Source: Actinokineospora baliensis (GTDB lineage Bacteria > Actinomycetota > Actinomycetes > Mycobacteriales > Pseudonocardiaceae). Taken from it: 64,000 nucleotides of DNA. The notes under the pieces are model-generated. The model was not told where the DNA came from, searched no databases, and saw only the letters and a program-made list of their open reading frames with translations. Positions 18,270 to 26,748 of the stretch are shown here, one piece after another. The position numbers were made by a program, and so were the translations under genes. Every line of letters begins with the position of its first letter. The stretch's first letter is position 1. The stretch is taken from positions 2,356,001 through 2,420,000 of the forward strand of contig NZ_JAFBCK010000001.1 of the NCBI RefSeq assembly GCF_016907695.1, given 5' to 3'.

Positions 18270-19376
18270 GTGCCCAACTACAGCAAGGTCCAACTCATCA
18301 GCTACGGCACCGTGACCTCCACCCCCACCAGGGTGCTCACCGGTGACCAGTCCAACCGCTACTACGACGACCTGGCCAGCCGCGGCCGCACCCTGTGCGA
18401 CGTCGCCGACTGGGTCGCCTCCACCTCGGCGTCGGCACTGGCCGACCCGGACACGCTCAAGGTGTTCGTCGCCCCCGAGTTCTTCTTCCGCTACGGCGGA
18501 CCCTCAGATCCACCGGAGGTCCTCAACGACAGCTACCCCGACGGCGAACAGTTGCTGCCGCGGCTGTCGGAGGAGATCCTCAAGCCGCACTTCGCCGCCC
18601 AGGGCTACCGCGACTGGGTGATCGTCGCCGGGTCGATGTTCTGGCACAAGCGCGGACCGGTGAACCCCAGCTACTTCAACACCACGCTGGTGATCAACGG
18701 TGGTCCGGACACCACGCTCACCCCGCAGGAACGCGCCGCCAACGCCGACGTGCGCGCCCTGGCCACCGTCGGCGCCGCGACGACCAACCAGAAGTCGCTG
18801 ATGTCCAACATCGACTACGCGATCGGCGTCGACCGGTCCGAATGGGACGCCTCGCTCAACCCGATGTTCCGGCTCAGCTTCACCGACAGCGAGTTCTGGC
18901 GCTGGCACGTGTTCGCCGCGCACGGCAAGGCGGGACCGCAGGGCCAGCCGCTGGTGTTCGGGCTGGAGGTCTGCCTGGAGCACATCGTCGCCTACGCGGG
19001 CTCGGACTCCGACGTCGGTCTGCTGCGCACCATGGAGGCCCGCGTCCCCGACCAGCCGGAGGTCGACGTCCACCTGGTCACCTCCTGCGGGATGACGCTC
19101 AACCCGGCCTTCGGCGTCGCCGCCCGCGACGACGGCTACGCGATGATCAACGACGGCATGCAGCCGGGCAGCCCGCCGCTGCCCTGGCCCAACGCCGACG
19201 TCCGCCGCGTGACCCGGGTCCAGCAGGACGGCAGACGGTCGGTCGGCGCCTCGGCCAGGGTGCTGAGCAATCGCCAGCTCCCGGCGAACCTGCAGCTCGG
19301 CATCGCGGGCAACCAGCACAACCCGCCCGATGCCGTCGCGGTCTGGGAAGCCGTCCCCCTCGCCGAGCGGGACTAG
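18270..19376 (+). CDS. Nitrilase-superfamily-like protein
   Basis: A 368-aa cytoplasmic protein. VFVAPEFFFR (Glu70), TNQKSLMSN (Lys175) and GLEVCLEH (Cys235) have the order and context of the Glu-Lys-Cys triad of carbon-nitrogen hydrolases. The strand-like segments VIVAGSMFW and FNTTLVING fit the fold. It is longer than typical nitrilases (about 280 aa) and the spacing between Glu and Lys is large, so it is a divergent member. GTG 18270 has AAGGAG 7 nt upstream. A 13-bp terminator follows. Substrate unknown. Its pairing with an RhiA-like gene is unusual. Confidence 0.65.
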   Translation: MPNYSKVQLISYGTVTSTPTRVLTGDQSNRYYDDLASRGRTLCDVADWVASTSASALADPDTLKVFVAPEFFFRYGGPSDPPEVLNDSYPDGEQLLPRLSEEILKPHFAAQGYRDWVIVAGSMFWHKRGPVNPSYFNTTLVINGGPDTTLTPQERAANADVRALATVGAATTNQKSLMSNIDYAIGVDRSEWDASLNPMFRLSFTDSEFWRWHVFAAHGKAGPQGQPLVFGLEVCLEHIVAYAGSDSDVGLLRTMEARVPDQPEVDVHLVTSCGMTLNPAFGVAARDDGYAMINDGMQPGSPPLPWPNADVRRVTRVQQDGRRSVGASARVLSNRQLPANLQLGIAGNQHNPPDAVAVWEAVPLAERD

Positions 19377-19383
19377 GACCCGG

Positions 19384-19416
19384 GCGATCGGCCACCCCCG
19401 GGCGGTGGCCGATCGC
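19384..19416 (+). terminator. Terminator of the nitrilase-like gene
   Basis: GCGATCGGCCACC (19384-19396) and GGTGGCCGATCGC (19404-19416) form a perfect 13-bp stem with a 7-nt loop, starting 8 bp after the stop. Confidence 0.85.
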
Positions 19417-19430
19417 TCCCCACAACACCG

Positions 19431-19482
19431 AAAGGAGGTTCACGTGACACCCACCTGAGCACCACTCGACCCGGTCGAGTGG
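19431..19482 (+). promoter_or_regulatory. Four-codon ORF with full Shine-Dalgarno and hairpin
   Basis: AAAGGAGGT (19431-19439) is a full anti-SD complement. It precedes GTG ACA CCC ACC TGA (19444-19458), and then CCACTCGAC-CCG-GTCGAGTGG (19462-19482), a 9-bp hairpin. The arrangement looks like a minimal leader ORF or the stub of a deleted gene upstream of the secreted protein. Confidence 0.4.
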
Positions 19483-19533
19483 CACCGGGCCCGCGGGCGG
19501 GCAGTACCCCGGGGTGGTGGGTAAGCCTCAGCC

Positions 19534-20037
19534 ATGAACAAAGCCCACCTGGCTCTCACCGGCCTGGCCACCCTGTCCGCACTCCTGCTCCCGGGCACCA
19601 GCGCGGCCGCGCTACCACCCGACTACTACCTCGCGGTGTCCGAATCGACCGGCCAGTGCCTCACCATCGCGGACGGCGTCGCCACCCTCGGCGCCTGCGA
19701 GATGACCGCGCAGTGGGACATCAGCCCGGTGGCCCTGACCATGCCACCGATGCCCGGCGGCCCGTTCGAGACGGTCCCACCCCGTCAGCAGTCGGAGCCG
19801 CACTACCTGATGCACACCGAGCGCTGCCTGGACAGCACCACCCTGGCGCTCGTCGAATGCCACCCGGGGCCGGAGAGCACCTGGCTCCTGCACCAACTCG
19901 CCACCGGCGGGTACCTCCTGGTGTCCCCGGTGAGCGGCGACGTGCTGGCGCTCGACCGTGATCAGGCGGTGGTCCTGGTCGAACCGCGCGGGACCGCGAA
20001 CGAGCAGTGGAACTTCACGAAGTACGCGACTGCCTAG
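19534..20037 (+). CDS. Secreted beta-trefoil-like (ricin B type) protein
   Basis: A 167-aa exported protein. The signal peptide MNKAHLALTGLATLSALLLP ends near GTSAAA. The mature part has QCLTIADGVATLGACEMTAQWDI, quoted in parts as QCLTI and LGACEMTAQWD, then HTERCLDS, LVECHPGPESTWLL and a final NEQWNFTKY. These C-L and Q-W pairs are typical of ricin-type beta-trefoil repeats that bind carbohydrate. Paired cysteines suggest disulphides. No catalytic domain is attached. The role is probably extracellular binding. Confidence 0.65.
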   Translation: MNKAHLALTGLATLSALLLPGTSAAALPPDYYLAVSESTGQCLTIADGVATLGACEMTAQWDISPVALTMPPMPGGPFETVPPRQQSEPHYLMHTERCLDSTTLALVECHPGPESTWLLHQLATGGYLLVSPVSGDVLALDRDQAVVLVEPRGTANEQWNFTKYATA

Positions 20038-20113
20038 GGCGGTTGCTCTGTTGGGGTGACGGCTAGACCGTGCCGGAGAGGAGGTTGTTCGGGGGTGGGA
20101 GCATCGCTGCGGT

Positions 20114-22396
20114 GTGGAGCAGCGCGCGCGGGTGGTGTCGATGACCGAGTCACCGGAGCCCGGTGACCGGGTGGCGAACACGATCCCGAACGCGGCCGAC
20201 GTGTCGAGGACCGTGCAGTCCGGCTCGATCGGTGGCGACGTGCTGACCGGTGGTCAGAAGTTCGCCATCACCGCCGAGCAGGTGGTGGTGGCTGGCCACG
20301 CTGGGGTCCCCGCCATGGAGTCGGTGGCGCCGCCCCGGTCGGCCAGTCGCATCCCGGCCACGCGGCTGTTCCTGGGTCGGTCCGCGGAACTCGCGCGGCT
20401 CGACGCGGTGGTGGGGGAGTCGGGGCGTGCGGTCGTGGTCGCTGTCCACGGCCTCGGCGGGGTGGGCAAGTCCACGCTGGCGGCGCGGTTCGCCGCGCTG
20501 CACGCGGACCGGTTCTCGTTCACGTGGTGGGTGGTCGCCGACTCGCCCTCGGCCCTGACCGCTGGCCTGGCCGAGGTAGCGGCCGCCGTGGCCCCGGGGA
20601 CCAGGGCACTGCCGCTGGAGGAGCGGGCCGAACTGGGCGTGCGGTGGCTCGCGTCCCACGACGACTGGCTGCTGGTACTGGACAACCTCACCGGCCCGGC
20701 CGAGGTTGCCGATCTGCTGGCACGGGTGCGGACCGGCACGATCATCATCACCTCGCGCCTGGGCGTCGGATGGCACGCCGTGGCGACGACGGTCGCCGTG
20801 GATGTGCTGCCCGCTGCGGAGGCGGTGGCGTTGCTGTCCCAGATCGTGCTGGGCCAGTGGCCGGACGCCGACCTCATCGGTGCTGAGGACCTGTGCGAGG
20901 AACTCGGGCACCTGCCGCTGGCCGTGGAGCAGGCCGCTGCCTACCTCGCCCAGACCAGGATCTCCCCGACCGCGTACCTCGACCTGCTGTCCAGGTTCCC
21001 CGCCCGCATGTTCGCCGCCACCACCGAGGGCAGCGATGCCCAACGCACCATGGCCCGCGTCTGGCACGTCACCCTCGACCACCTCGCCGACACCCCACTC
21101 GCGGGCCAGTTGCTCCACCTCATCGCCTGGTGGTCTCCGGACACCATCCCCCGAGACCTCTTCAGCGATGCCAGCGAACCCGGCGTCCACGAGGCCCTAG
21201 GGCGACTCGCCGCCTACAGCATGATCACCCTGGGGCCTGCCACGATCTCCGTGCACCGCCTGGTCCAAGCCGTGACCCGCACCCCTGACCCCGCCGACCC
21301 GCACCGCCACCCCGACACCATCGCCGAGGCCCGCGATCTGGCGACGTTCGCGCTCGCCACCTACGTGGCCGGTCTTGATCCGCTGTTGCCCGCGAATTGG
21401 CACAAGTACCAGGCTGTTCTGCCTCACGCGCAAGCGGTCATGGACCGCACGGCTCCAGAAGACGACACGGAGGACACGGGCATTCTCCTCAGCGAACTCG
21501 GCGGGTACTTGGATGGTCAGGACGCTGAGAGCATCGCCTTTCACAGGCGGGCACTCGACAGCCGCGTCCGGATCTTTGGACCAAACCACTCGGAAACGCT
21601 GGCGGCCCGCAACAACCTGGCTTATGCCCACTTCGCCGCAGGTGCCGAAGAACTGGCGACCACGCTCTTCAGCGAGCTCCTGGTTGATTGCGAGCGGGAG
21701 TTGGGCTCAGCTCACCTAAGCACCCTGATGGTCATGAGCAACCTCGCAGGCATGCACAGGGCCGCAGGTGAGTTTGACAAGGCATCTCCCCTGCTCGAGG
21801 CCGTTCTCGCCGCGCGCGAACGGCTGCTCGGACCCGAACACCCCCACACGTTGGAAGCCCGCAACAACATGGCGGAAATCCACTGGAAGGTTGGCGACCG
21901 CGCCCGAGGGCGTGCGCTGTTCGAGGCCAACCTTGCCGACCGGGGACGGGTTCTCGGTCTCGACCACCCTGACACCCTGGTCTCCCGCAACAACCTCGCG
22001 GAATTCCACAGGGACGCTGGCGAGCTCGATCAAACCATTTCGCTGCTGCGGACCAATCTGGCCGAGTGTAAGCGGACTCTCGGTCCAGATCACCCACTCA
22101 CACTGCTGACCCGCAACAACCTCGCGGGTGCGTACCGGATGGCGGGTGCGGTTGACCGGTCGCTTCTGTTGTTCGAAGCCGCGTTGGCGGACCGCGTGCG
22201 GGTGTCAGGCCCCGATCACCCGCACACCCTCACCCTCCGCAACAACCTTGCGGGGGCCTACCGCGATCTAGGCGACCTGGAGCGCGCGATCTCGCTGTAC
22301 GAGGACACCCTCAGCGATGCGACGCGCGTACTAGGCGCGGATCACCGCACTACACGGGGCATCCGGAACAACCTCAACCGCGTTCGGGGCTTGTGA
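20114..22396 (+). CDS. STAND NTPase (NB-ARC type) with C-terminal TPRs
   Basis: A 760-aa signalling ATPase. The N-terminal 80 residues carry no recognisable effector enzyme but include TVQSGSIGGDVLTGGQ, a pattern common at the start of actinobacterial STAND proteins. Walker A GLGGVGKST is at 113-121 and Walker B LLVLDN near 187. LGHLPLAVEQAAAYLAQ matches the NB-ARC GLPL region. The C-terminal third contains about six 42-residue TPR units, most marked by RNN(L/M)A. GTG 20114 is annotated; ATG 20141 is an alternative and neither has a strong SD. Such proteins act as ligand sensors, some in phage defence; the role here is unknown. Confidence 0.85.
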   Translation: MEQRARVVSMTESPEPGDRVANTIPNAADVSRTVQSGSIGGDVLTGGQKFAITAEQVVVAGHAGVPAMESVAPPRSASRIPATRLFLGRSAELARLDAVVGESGRAVVVAVHGLGGVGKSTLAARFAALHADRFSFTWWVVADSPSALTAGLAEVAAAVAPGTRALPLEERAELGVRWLASHDDWLLVLDNLTGPAEVADLLARVRTGTIIITSRLGVGWHAVATTVAVDVLPAAEAVALLSQIVLGQWPDADLIGAEDLCEELGHLPLAVEQAAAYLAQTRISPTAYLDLLSRFPARMFAATTEGSDAQRTMARVWHVTLDHLADTPLAGQLLHLIAWWSPDTIPRDLFSDASEPGVHEALGRLAAYSMITLGPATISVHRLVQAVTRTPDPADPHRHPDTIAEARDLATFALATYVAGLDPLLPANWHKYQAVLPHAQAVMDRTAPEDDTEDTGILLSELGGYLDGQDAESIAFHRRALDSRVRIFGPNHSETLAARNNLAYAHFAAGAEELATTLFSELLVDCERELGSAHLSTLMVMSNLAGMHRAAGEFDKASPLLEAVLAARERLLGPEHPHTLEARNNMAEIHWKVGDRARGRALFEANLADRGRVLGLDHPDTLVSRNNLAEFHRDAGELDQTISLLRTNLAECKRTLGPDHPLTLLTRNNLAGAYRMAGAVDRSLLLFEAALADRVRVSGPDHPHTLTLRNNLAGAYRDLGDLERAISLYEDTLSDATRVLGADHRTTRGIRNNLNRVRGL

Positions 22397-23255
22397 GGAC
22401 GGCTTCGGCGGCGGCGTCGACGTCTGCCAACGCGGGGCGCCATTGGGTGCGGCACTGGGCTTTGCGTGCACGTTCGCGTTCGACCAGGCGGCCGGCCACG
22501 AAGACGACGTCCACTGGGACTCCGTCGCCGAGGTCGGTGAGGAGGGAGCGGATGGTGTCTTCGGCGATGACCGCGTCCTGGTGGTCGCCGAGGATGTCCT
22601 GGAACTCCTTGGTGGCCGCGACCAGCGCCCGGATTCGCTTGCGGGCGGCCGGTTCGGCCATCTCTGCCGCGTAGCGCAGGCGCTTGCCGTGGATGCGGAG
22701 CTCGTGCAGGTCGTCGTCCGGGGGGTTTTCGCCGAGGGCGTCCGCGGCGCGCATCAGCTTCCGGTGCGGCTTGCGGATCACGCTGACCAGGGCGGGTGCC
22801 TCGGCGTCGTCCTCCGGGGCGGTCGCGACCACGTCGCCGGTGGCGGTCGAGCGCAGTGACTCCAGCAGCCGCCGGTACCGCTTGCTCCGCAGCACGCCCA
22901 GCATCTTCTTGCGGGCGTCTTTCCGCCGGACCACCAGGCTGTGCAGTAACTGCTCCACCGCCGCCAGTTCGGCCTCGTCGAACCCCACGGCTTGGGCGCG
23001 CAGGCTCTCCAGCTGCACGTCGAGGTCGCGCACCGCACCGAGCGAGGCGCCGAGCCACTTCAGCTCGGCGTCCAGCTCTGGCAGCGGAAGACCCGCCTTG
23101 AGCGCCGCCCGGGCCCGCCGCACAGCGACCCGCATCTGGTGCACGTGCTCTGTGTCGGAGCCCTCGCGCGCGCCCTCGGTGCGGGTCGAGAGCTCCTCGA
23201 CCTGCGCGGCGAGCCTGGCCTGGATGCGGGAGACGAGTTCAGTCACACCGGACAT
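22374..23255 (-). CDS. CHAD domain protein
   Basis: A 293-aa helical protein. HVHQMRVAVRRARAALK near residue 40 and DDLHELRIHGKRLRYAAE later are the conserved His/Arg/Lys motifs of CHAD domains, which bind inorganic polyphosphate. No CYTH/triphosphatase domain is fused. ATG 23255 is taken over the adjacent ATG 23258 because GAGGA is then 6 nt away. Its 3' end overlaps the STAND gene by 23 nt in convergent orientation. Likely targeted to polyphosphate granules; the function of stand-alone CHAD proteins is open. Confidence 0.88.
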   Translation of the reverse strand: MSGVTELVSRIQARLAAQVEELSTRTEGAREGSDTEHVHQMRVAVRRARAALKAGLPLPELDAELKWLGASLGAVRDLDVQLESLRAQAVGFDEAELAAVEQLLHSLVVRRKDARKKMLGVLRSKRYRRLLESLRSTATGDVVATAPEDDAEAPALVSVIRKPHRKLMRAADALGENPPDDDLHELRIHGKRLRYAAEMAEPAARKRIRALVAATKEFQDILGDHQDAVIAEDTIRSLLTDLGDGVPVDVVFVAGRLVERERARKAQCRTQWRPALADVDAAAEAVLTSPERG

Positions 23256-23287
23256 CATATTTCCTCGGCCGTTCGGCCCCGGTTCAC

Positions 23288-24271
23288 TCAGTCGTTGGCG
23301 TGCAGCGCGGTGTTGAGCTCGATACCGGTGCCGTCGCGGCCGACCACCTCGACCGCGCCCGTCGTCGAGTTCCGCCGGAACAGCAGGCCCGACTCCCCGG
23401 ACAGCTCGCGCGCCTTCACCAGCGTCCCGTCACCCAGCCGCACCTTGGTGCCCGCCGTCACGTACAGCCCGGCCTCCACCACGCAGTCGTCGCCGAGGGA
23501 GATCCCCACCCCGGCGTTCGCGCCGAGCAGGCAGCGCTCACCGACGCTGATGACCTCCTTGCCGCCGCCGGAGAGCGTCCCCATGATCGACGCGCCGCCG
23601 CCGACGTCGGAGCCGTCGCCGACCACCACACCGGCTGAGATCCGACCCTCCACCATGGACGCGCCGAGCGTGCCCGCGTTGAAGTTCACGAAGCCCTCGT
23701 GCATCACGGTCGTGCCGGTCGCCAGGTGCGCGCCGAGCCGCACCCGGTCGGCCTCGGCGATGCGCACCCCGGCGGGCAGCACGTAGTCGACCATCCGCGG
23801 GAACTTGTCCACCCCGTACACGGTCACCTGGCCGCGGGAGCGCAGCCGCAGCCGGGTCGCCTCGAAGCCGTCGACCGGGCACGGGCCGTGGTTGGTCCAC
23901 ACGACATTGCTCAGCAGGCCGAACACGCCGTCGAGGTTCTGCCCGTGCGGGCGCACCAGGCGCGCCGACAGCAGGTGCAGCCGCAGGTACACGTCGTGCG
24001 CGTCGGTCGGCGGGCGCTCCAGGTCGTCCACGGTGGTGCGCACCGCGACCACCTCGACGCCGCGCGCCGGGTCCGGCCCGAGCAGCGCGGCCACGCCAGC
24101 GCCCAGTTCCGCGGTCGCCTCGTCGGTGGTCAGCCGCACCGTGCCCGCCTCGGCCACCGCGCCGAGCCGGGGCGAGGGGAACCAGGTGTCGAGCACCGTG
24201 CCGTCCGTGGTCACCGTCGCCAGGCCGACGCCGTGGGCGCCCTTGCTCTCAGTCGCTTCCGCACTGCTCAC
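23288..24271 (-). CDS. dapD: Tetrahydrodipicolinate N-succinyltransferase DapD
   Basis: It succinylates tetrahydrodipicolinate in diaminopimelate synthesis, using succinyl-CoA. The left-handed beta-helix repeats are visible ([20 protein letters not shown], then [16 protein letters not shown] and [20 protein letters not shown]). At 327 aa it has the length of the actinobacterial type. GTG 24271 is chosen because TACCGT ends 7 nt upstream (leaderless); GTG 24280 and TTG 24289 are in-frame alternatives. It is divergent from dapE with only 44 bp between starts, so the two are probably co-regulated. Confidence 0.95.
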   Translation of the reverse strand: MSSAEATESKGAHGVGLATVTTDGTVLDTWFPSPRLGAVAEAGTVRLTTDEATAELGAGVAALLGPDPARGVEVVAVRTTVDDLERPPTDAHDVYLRLHLLSARLVRPHGQNLDGVFGLLSNVVWTNHGPCPVDGFEATRLRLRSRGQVTVYGVDKFPRMVDYVLPAGVRIAEADRVRLGAHLATGTTVMHEGFVNFNAGTLGASMVEGRISAGVVVGDGSDVGGGASIMGTLSGGGKEVISVGERCLLGANAGVGISLGDDCVVEAGLYVTAGTKVRLGDGTLVKARELSGESGLLFRRNSTTGAVEVVGRDGTGIELNTALHAND

Positions 24272-24278
24272 ACGCGAC

Positions 24279-24284
24279 ACGGTA
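24279..24284 (-). promoter_or_regulatory. dapD -10 box
   Basis: TACCGT on the minus strand ends 7 nt before the dapD GTG. No ribosome-binding site follows, which fits a leaderless message. Confidence 0.5.
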
Positions 24285-24301
24285 ACCAATCGCGCGGGGA
24301 G

Positions 24302-24307
24302 TAGCGT
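24302..24307 (+). promoter_or_regulatory. dapE -10 box
   Basis: TAGCGT ends 8 nt before the dapE GTG. Together with the dapD box it makes a 44-bp divergent promoter. Confidence 0.5.
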
Positions 24308-24315
24308 GACGGGCC

Positions 24316-25383
24316 GTGACCGTTGAGCTGGATCTCACCGCTGACCCCGTCGACCTCACCACCGCCCTCGTCGCCGTGCCCAGCGTCTCCGAGGACGAGG
24401 TCGTGCTGGCCGACGCCGTCGAGCGCGCGCTGCGGGCCCAGGCGCCGCACCTGGAGGTGGTCCGCAGCGGCAACGCCGTGCTGGCCCGCACCAACCTCGG
24501 CCGCGCGTCCCGGGTGGTGTTCGCGGGTCACATCGACACCGTGCCGGTCAACGACAACCTGCCGCCCCGGCTGGTCGACGGCGTGCTGCACGGCCTCGGC
24601 GCGGTCGACATGAAGGGCGGGGTGGCCGTCATGCTGCACCTGGCCGCCGCGGCGACCGATCCCAAGCACGACCTGACGTTCCTGTTCTACGACTGCGAGG
24701 AGATCGACGCCGCCCGCAACGGCCTCGGCCGGGTCGAGCGCGACCTGCCGGACTGGATGCGCGGTGACCTGGCCGTGGTCTGCGAGCCGTCCAACGGCAC
24801 CATCGAGGCGGGTTGCCAGGGCACCATGCGCATCGCGGTCCGCACCTCCGGCGTCCGCGCGCACACCGCTCGCGGCTGGATGGGTGTCAACGCGATCCAC
24901 GCGATCGGCGCGGTCCTGGCGACCCTGACCGCCTACGAGACCCGCGTCGTCGACATCGACGGCTGCACCTACCGCGAGGGCCTGCAGGCCGTGCACATCT
25001 CCGGCGGCGTCGCGGGCAACGTGGTCCCGGACGCGGCCGAGGTGCGGATCAACTTCCGGTTCGCCCCCGACCGCACCCCCGAGCAGGCCGAGGCCCACCT
25101 GCGGGAGGTCTTCGCCGGTCACGACGTCACCGTGGTCGACGGCGCCGCAGGTGCGTTGCCCGGTCTCACCGCGCCCGCCGCGCAGGAGTTGCTGGCTGCC
25201 GCAGGCGGCACGCCCGTCGCCAAGCTGGGGTGGACGGACGTGGCCAGGTTCGCCGCGCTGGGCATCCCGGCGGTCAACTTCGGACCGGGCGACCCGACGC
25301 TGGCCCACACCCAGCACGAGCACGTCCCGGTCGGGCAGATCACCGAGTGCGCGCGGGTCCTTCGCCTGTTCGTTGGCGGATAG
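24316..25383 (+). CDS. dapE: Succinyl-diaminopimelate desuccinylase DapE
   Basis: A 355-aa M20-family zinc enzyme that releases succinate from succinyl-diaminopimelate. The metal ligands are His72 and Asp74 (GHIDTVP), Asp98 (DMKGG) and the EE pair 128-129 (YDCEEID). The C terminus has the expected [15 protein letters not shown] 24316 has no SD; TAGCGT sits 8 nt upstream. It forms the DapC-DapD-DapE succinylase branch with genes in this window. Confidence 0.95.
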   Translation: MTVELDLTADPVDLTTALVAVPSVSEDEVVLADAVERALRAQAPHLEVVRSGNAVLARTNLGRASRVVFAGHIDTVPVNDNLPPRLVDGVLHGLGAVDMKGGVAVMLHLAAAATDPKHDLTFLFYDCEEIDAARNGLGRVERDLPDWMRGDLAVVCEPSNGTIEAGCQGTMRIAVRTSGVRAHTARGWMGVNAIHAIGAVLATLTAYETRVVDIDGCTYREGLQAVHISGGVAGNVVPDAAEVRINFRFAPDRTPEQAEAHLREVFAGHDVTVVDGAAGALPGLTAPAAQELLAAAGGTPVAKLGWTDVARFAALGIPAVNFGPGDPTLAHTQHEHVPVGQITECARVLRLFVGG

Positions 25384-25419
25384 TCGCCATTAGCCCGATC
25401 GGGAACAAGGTCATCGTCC

Positions 25420-25425
25420 TAGACT
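25420..25425 (+). promoter_or_regulatory. -10 box of the first LOG gene
   Basis: TAGACT ends 7 nt before the GTG at 25433, again with no ribosome-binding site between. Confidence 0.45.
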
Positions 25426-25432
25426 CGGCCGC

Positions 25433-26215
25433 GTGACCATTGACGGACCCGATGACCTCGGCAGCGACCTGCACCCCAAGGAGCGCCAGCGCGGCCCGGT
25501 GACCTTGCGCCGGGAGCGCAGCGAAGAAGCCACCACCACCGACCAGCGCCTGCTCGACTCGCGCGGGCCGTCGGACTGGGTGCACACCGACCCGTGGCGG
25601 GTCCTGCGCATCCAGGCCGAGTTCGTCGAGGGGTTCGGCGCGCTCGCCGAGGTGCCGCGTGCGGTGACCGTGTTCGGTTCGGCCAGGACCAAGCGCGACG
25701 ACCCCGAGTACCAGCTCGGCCGCGACATCGGCGCCGCGCTGGCGGCTTCCGGTTTCGCCACCATCACCGGTGGCGGCCCCGGCGCGATGGAGGCGGTCAA
25801 CCGCGGCGCGTCCGAGGCCGGTGGCCTGTCGATCGGGCTGGGCATCGAGCTGCCGTTCGAGCAGGGCCTCAACCCGTGGGTCGACCTCGGCGTGAACTTC
25901 CGGTACTTCTTCGCGCGCAAGACGATGTTCATCAAGTACTCGCAGGCCTTCATCTGCCTGCCGGGTGGCTTCGGCACGCTCGACGAGCTTTTCGAGGCTC
26001 TTACCCTCGTGCAGACCAAGAAGGTCACGAAGTTCCCGGTTGTCCTCTTTGGCACCGAGTACTGGGGCGGCCTCTATGAGTGGCTGCGCAGTTCGGTCCT
26101 CGCGGGCGGCAAGATCGGCGAGAAGGACATGGCCCTCTTGCACCTGACCGACGACGTCGACGACGCGGTCGGTGTGGTCGAGAAGGCCTACCAGGCCTGG
26201 AGCGACGCCCATTGA
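25433..26215 (+). CDS. LOG-family (TIGR00730) Rossmann protein, long form
   Basis: A 260-aa protein with the lysine decarboxylase-like/LOG fold. Members of this family are often cytokinin-activating phosphoribohydrolases that cleave nucleoside monophosphates. The motif PGGFGTLDE is present with an upstream ITGGGPGAMEAVN. An extra N-terminal 70 residues distinguish the long form seen next to dapE in mycobacteria (Rv1205 position). The stop overlaps the next, shorter LOG gene by 4 nt. The physiological substrate is unproven. Confidence 0.9.
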   Translation: MTIDGPDDLGSDLHPKERQRGPVTLRRERSEEATTTDQRLLDSRGPSDWVHTDPWRVLRIQAEFVEGFGALAEVPRAVTVFGSARTKRDDPEYQLGRDIGAALAASGFATITGGGPGAMEAVNRGASEAGGLSIGLGIELPFEQGLNPWVDLGVNFRYFFARKTMFIKYSQAFICLPGGFGTLDELFEALTLVQTKKVTKFPVVLFGTEYWGGLYEWLRSSVLAGGKIGEKDMALLHLTDDVDDAVGVVEKAYQAWSDAH

Positions 26216-26748
26216 GCCGCTCGGTAGCCGTCTACTGCGGCTCGCACTCGACCGTGCCGCGTTCGTACCTGGACTTAGCTGACGAAGTCGGGGCTGGCAT
26301 AGCCGCGCGCGGCTGGACGCTCGTCTGGGGCGGATCCGCCGTGTCCATGATGGGCTCGGTGGCCCGCGCGACAAGGCGCGGCGGATCGCGGACGGTGGGC
26401 GTCATCCCGCGCGCGTTGGTGGAGCTGGAAACCGCGGACCCCGACGCCGACGAGCTGATCGTCGTCGACACGATGCGCGAGCGGAAGCGCGAGATGGACG
26501 ACCGCGCCGACGCCTTCCTGACGCTGCCCGGCGGCCTGGGCACCTGCGAGGAGCTCTTCGAGGTCTGGACGTCCCGCTACCTGGGGATGCACACCAAACC
26601 CGTGGTCCTGCTCGACCCCGACGACCACTGGTCCGGCATGCTGACCTGGGTCCGCGAGCTCCACTCCAGGGGCTTCGTCAACGACGTCGCCCTCAACGCC
26701 CTCGTCGTCACCCGGACCGCCGAAGAGGCCCTGGCCGCCTGCGCCTGA
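26212..26748 (+). CDS. LOG-family protein, short form
   Basis: A 178-aa paralogue with LPGGLGTCEELFE and VVDTMRERKREMDDRADAF, close to the classical phosphoribohydrolase length. The TTG start at 26212 overlaps the upstream stop (TTGA), so both are translated from one message. VAVYCGSHSTVPRSYLDLA is the typical N terminus. WGGSAVSMMGSVA replaces the more usual YGGG...GLMG form. The motif around the PGGxGT signature is intact, so activity is likely. Tandem long and short LOG genes suggest hetero-oligomers or divided substrates. Confidence 0.88.
   Translation: MSRSVAVYCGSHSTVPRSYLDLADEVGAGIAARGWTLVWGGSAVSMMGSVARATRRGGSRTVGVIPRALVELETADPDADELIVVDTMRERKREMDDRADAFLTLPGGLGTCEELFEVWTSRYLGMHTKPVVLLDPDDHWSGMLTWVRELHSRGFVNDVALNALVVTRTAEEALAACA

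Noticed and set aside
16411..23287. Prophage or integrative element
   Set aside because: The region is accessory in content, but no integrase, attachment repeats or phage structural genes are present.
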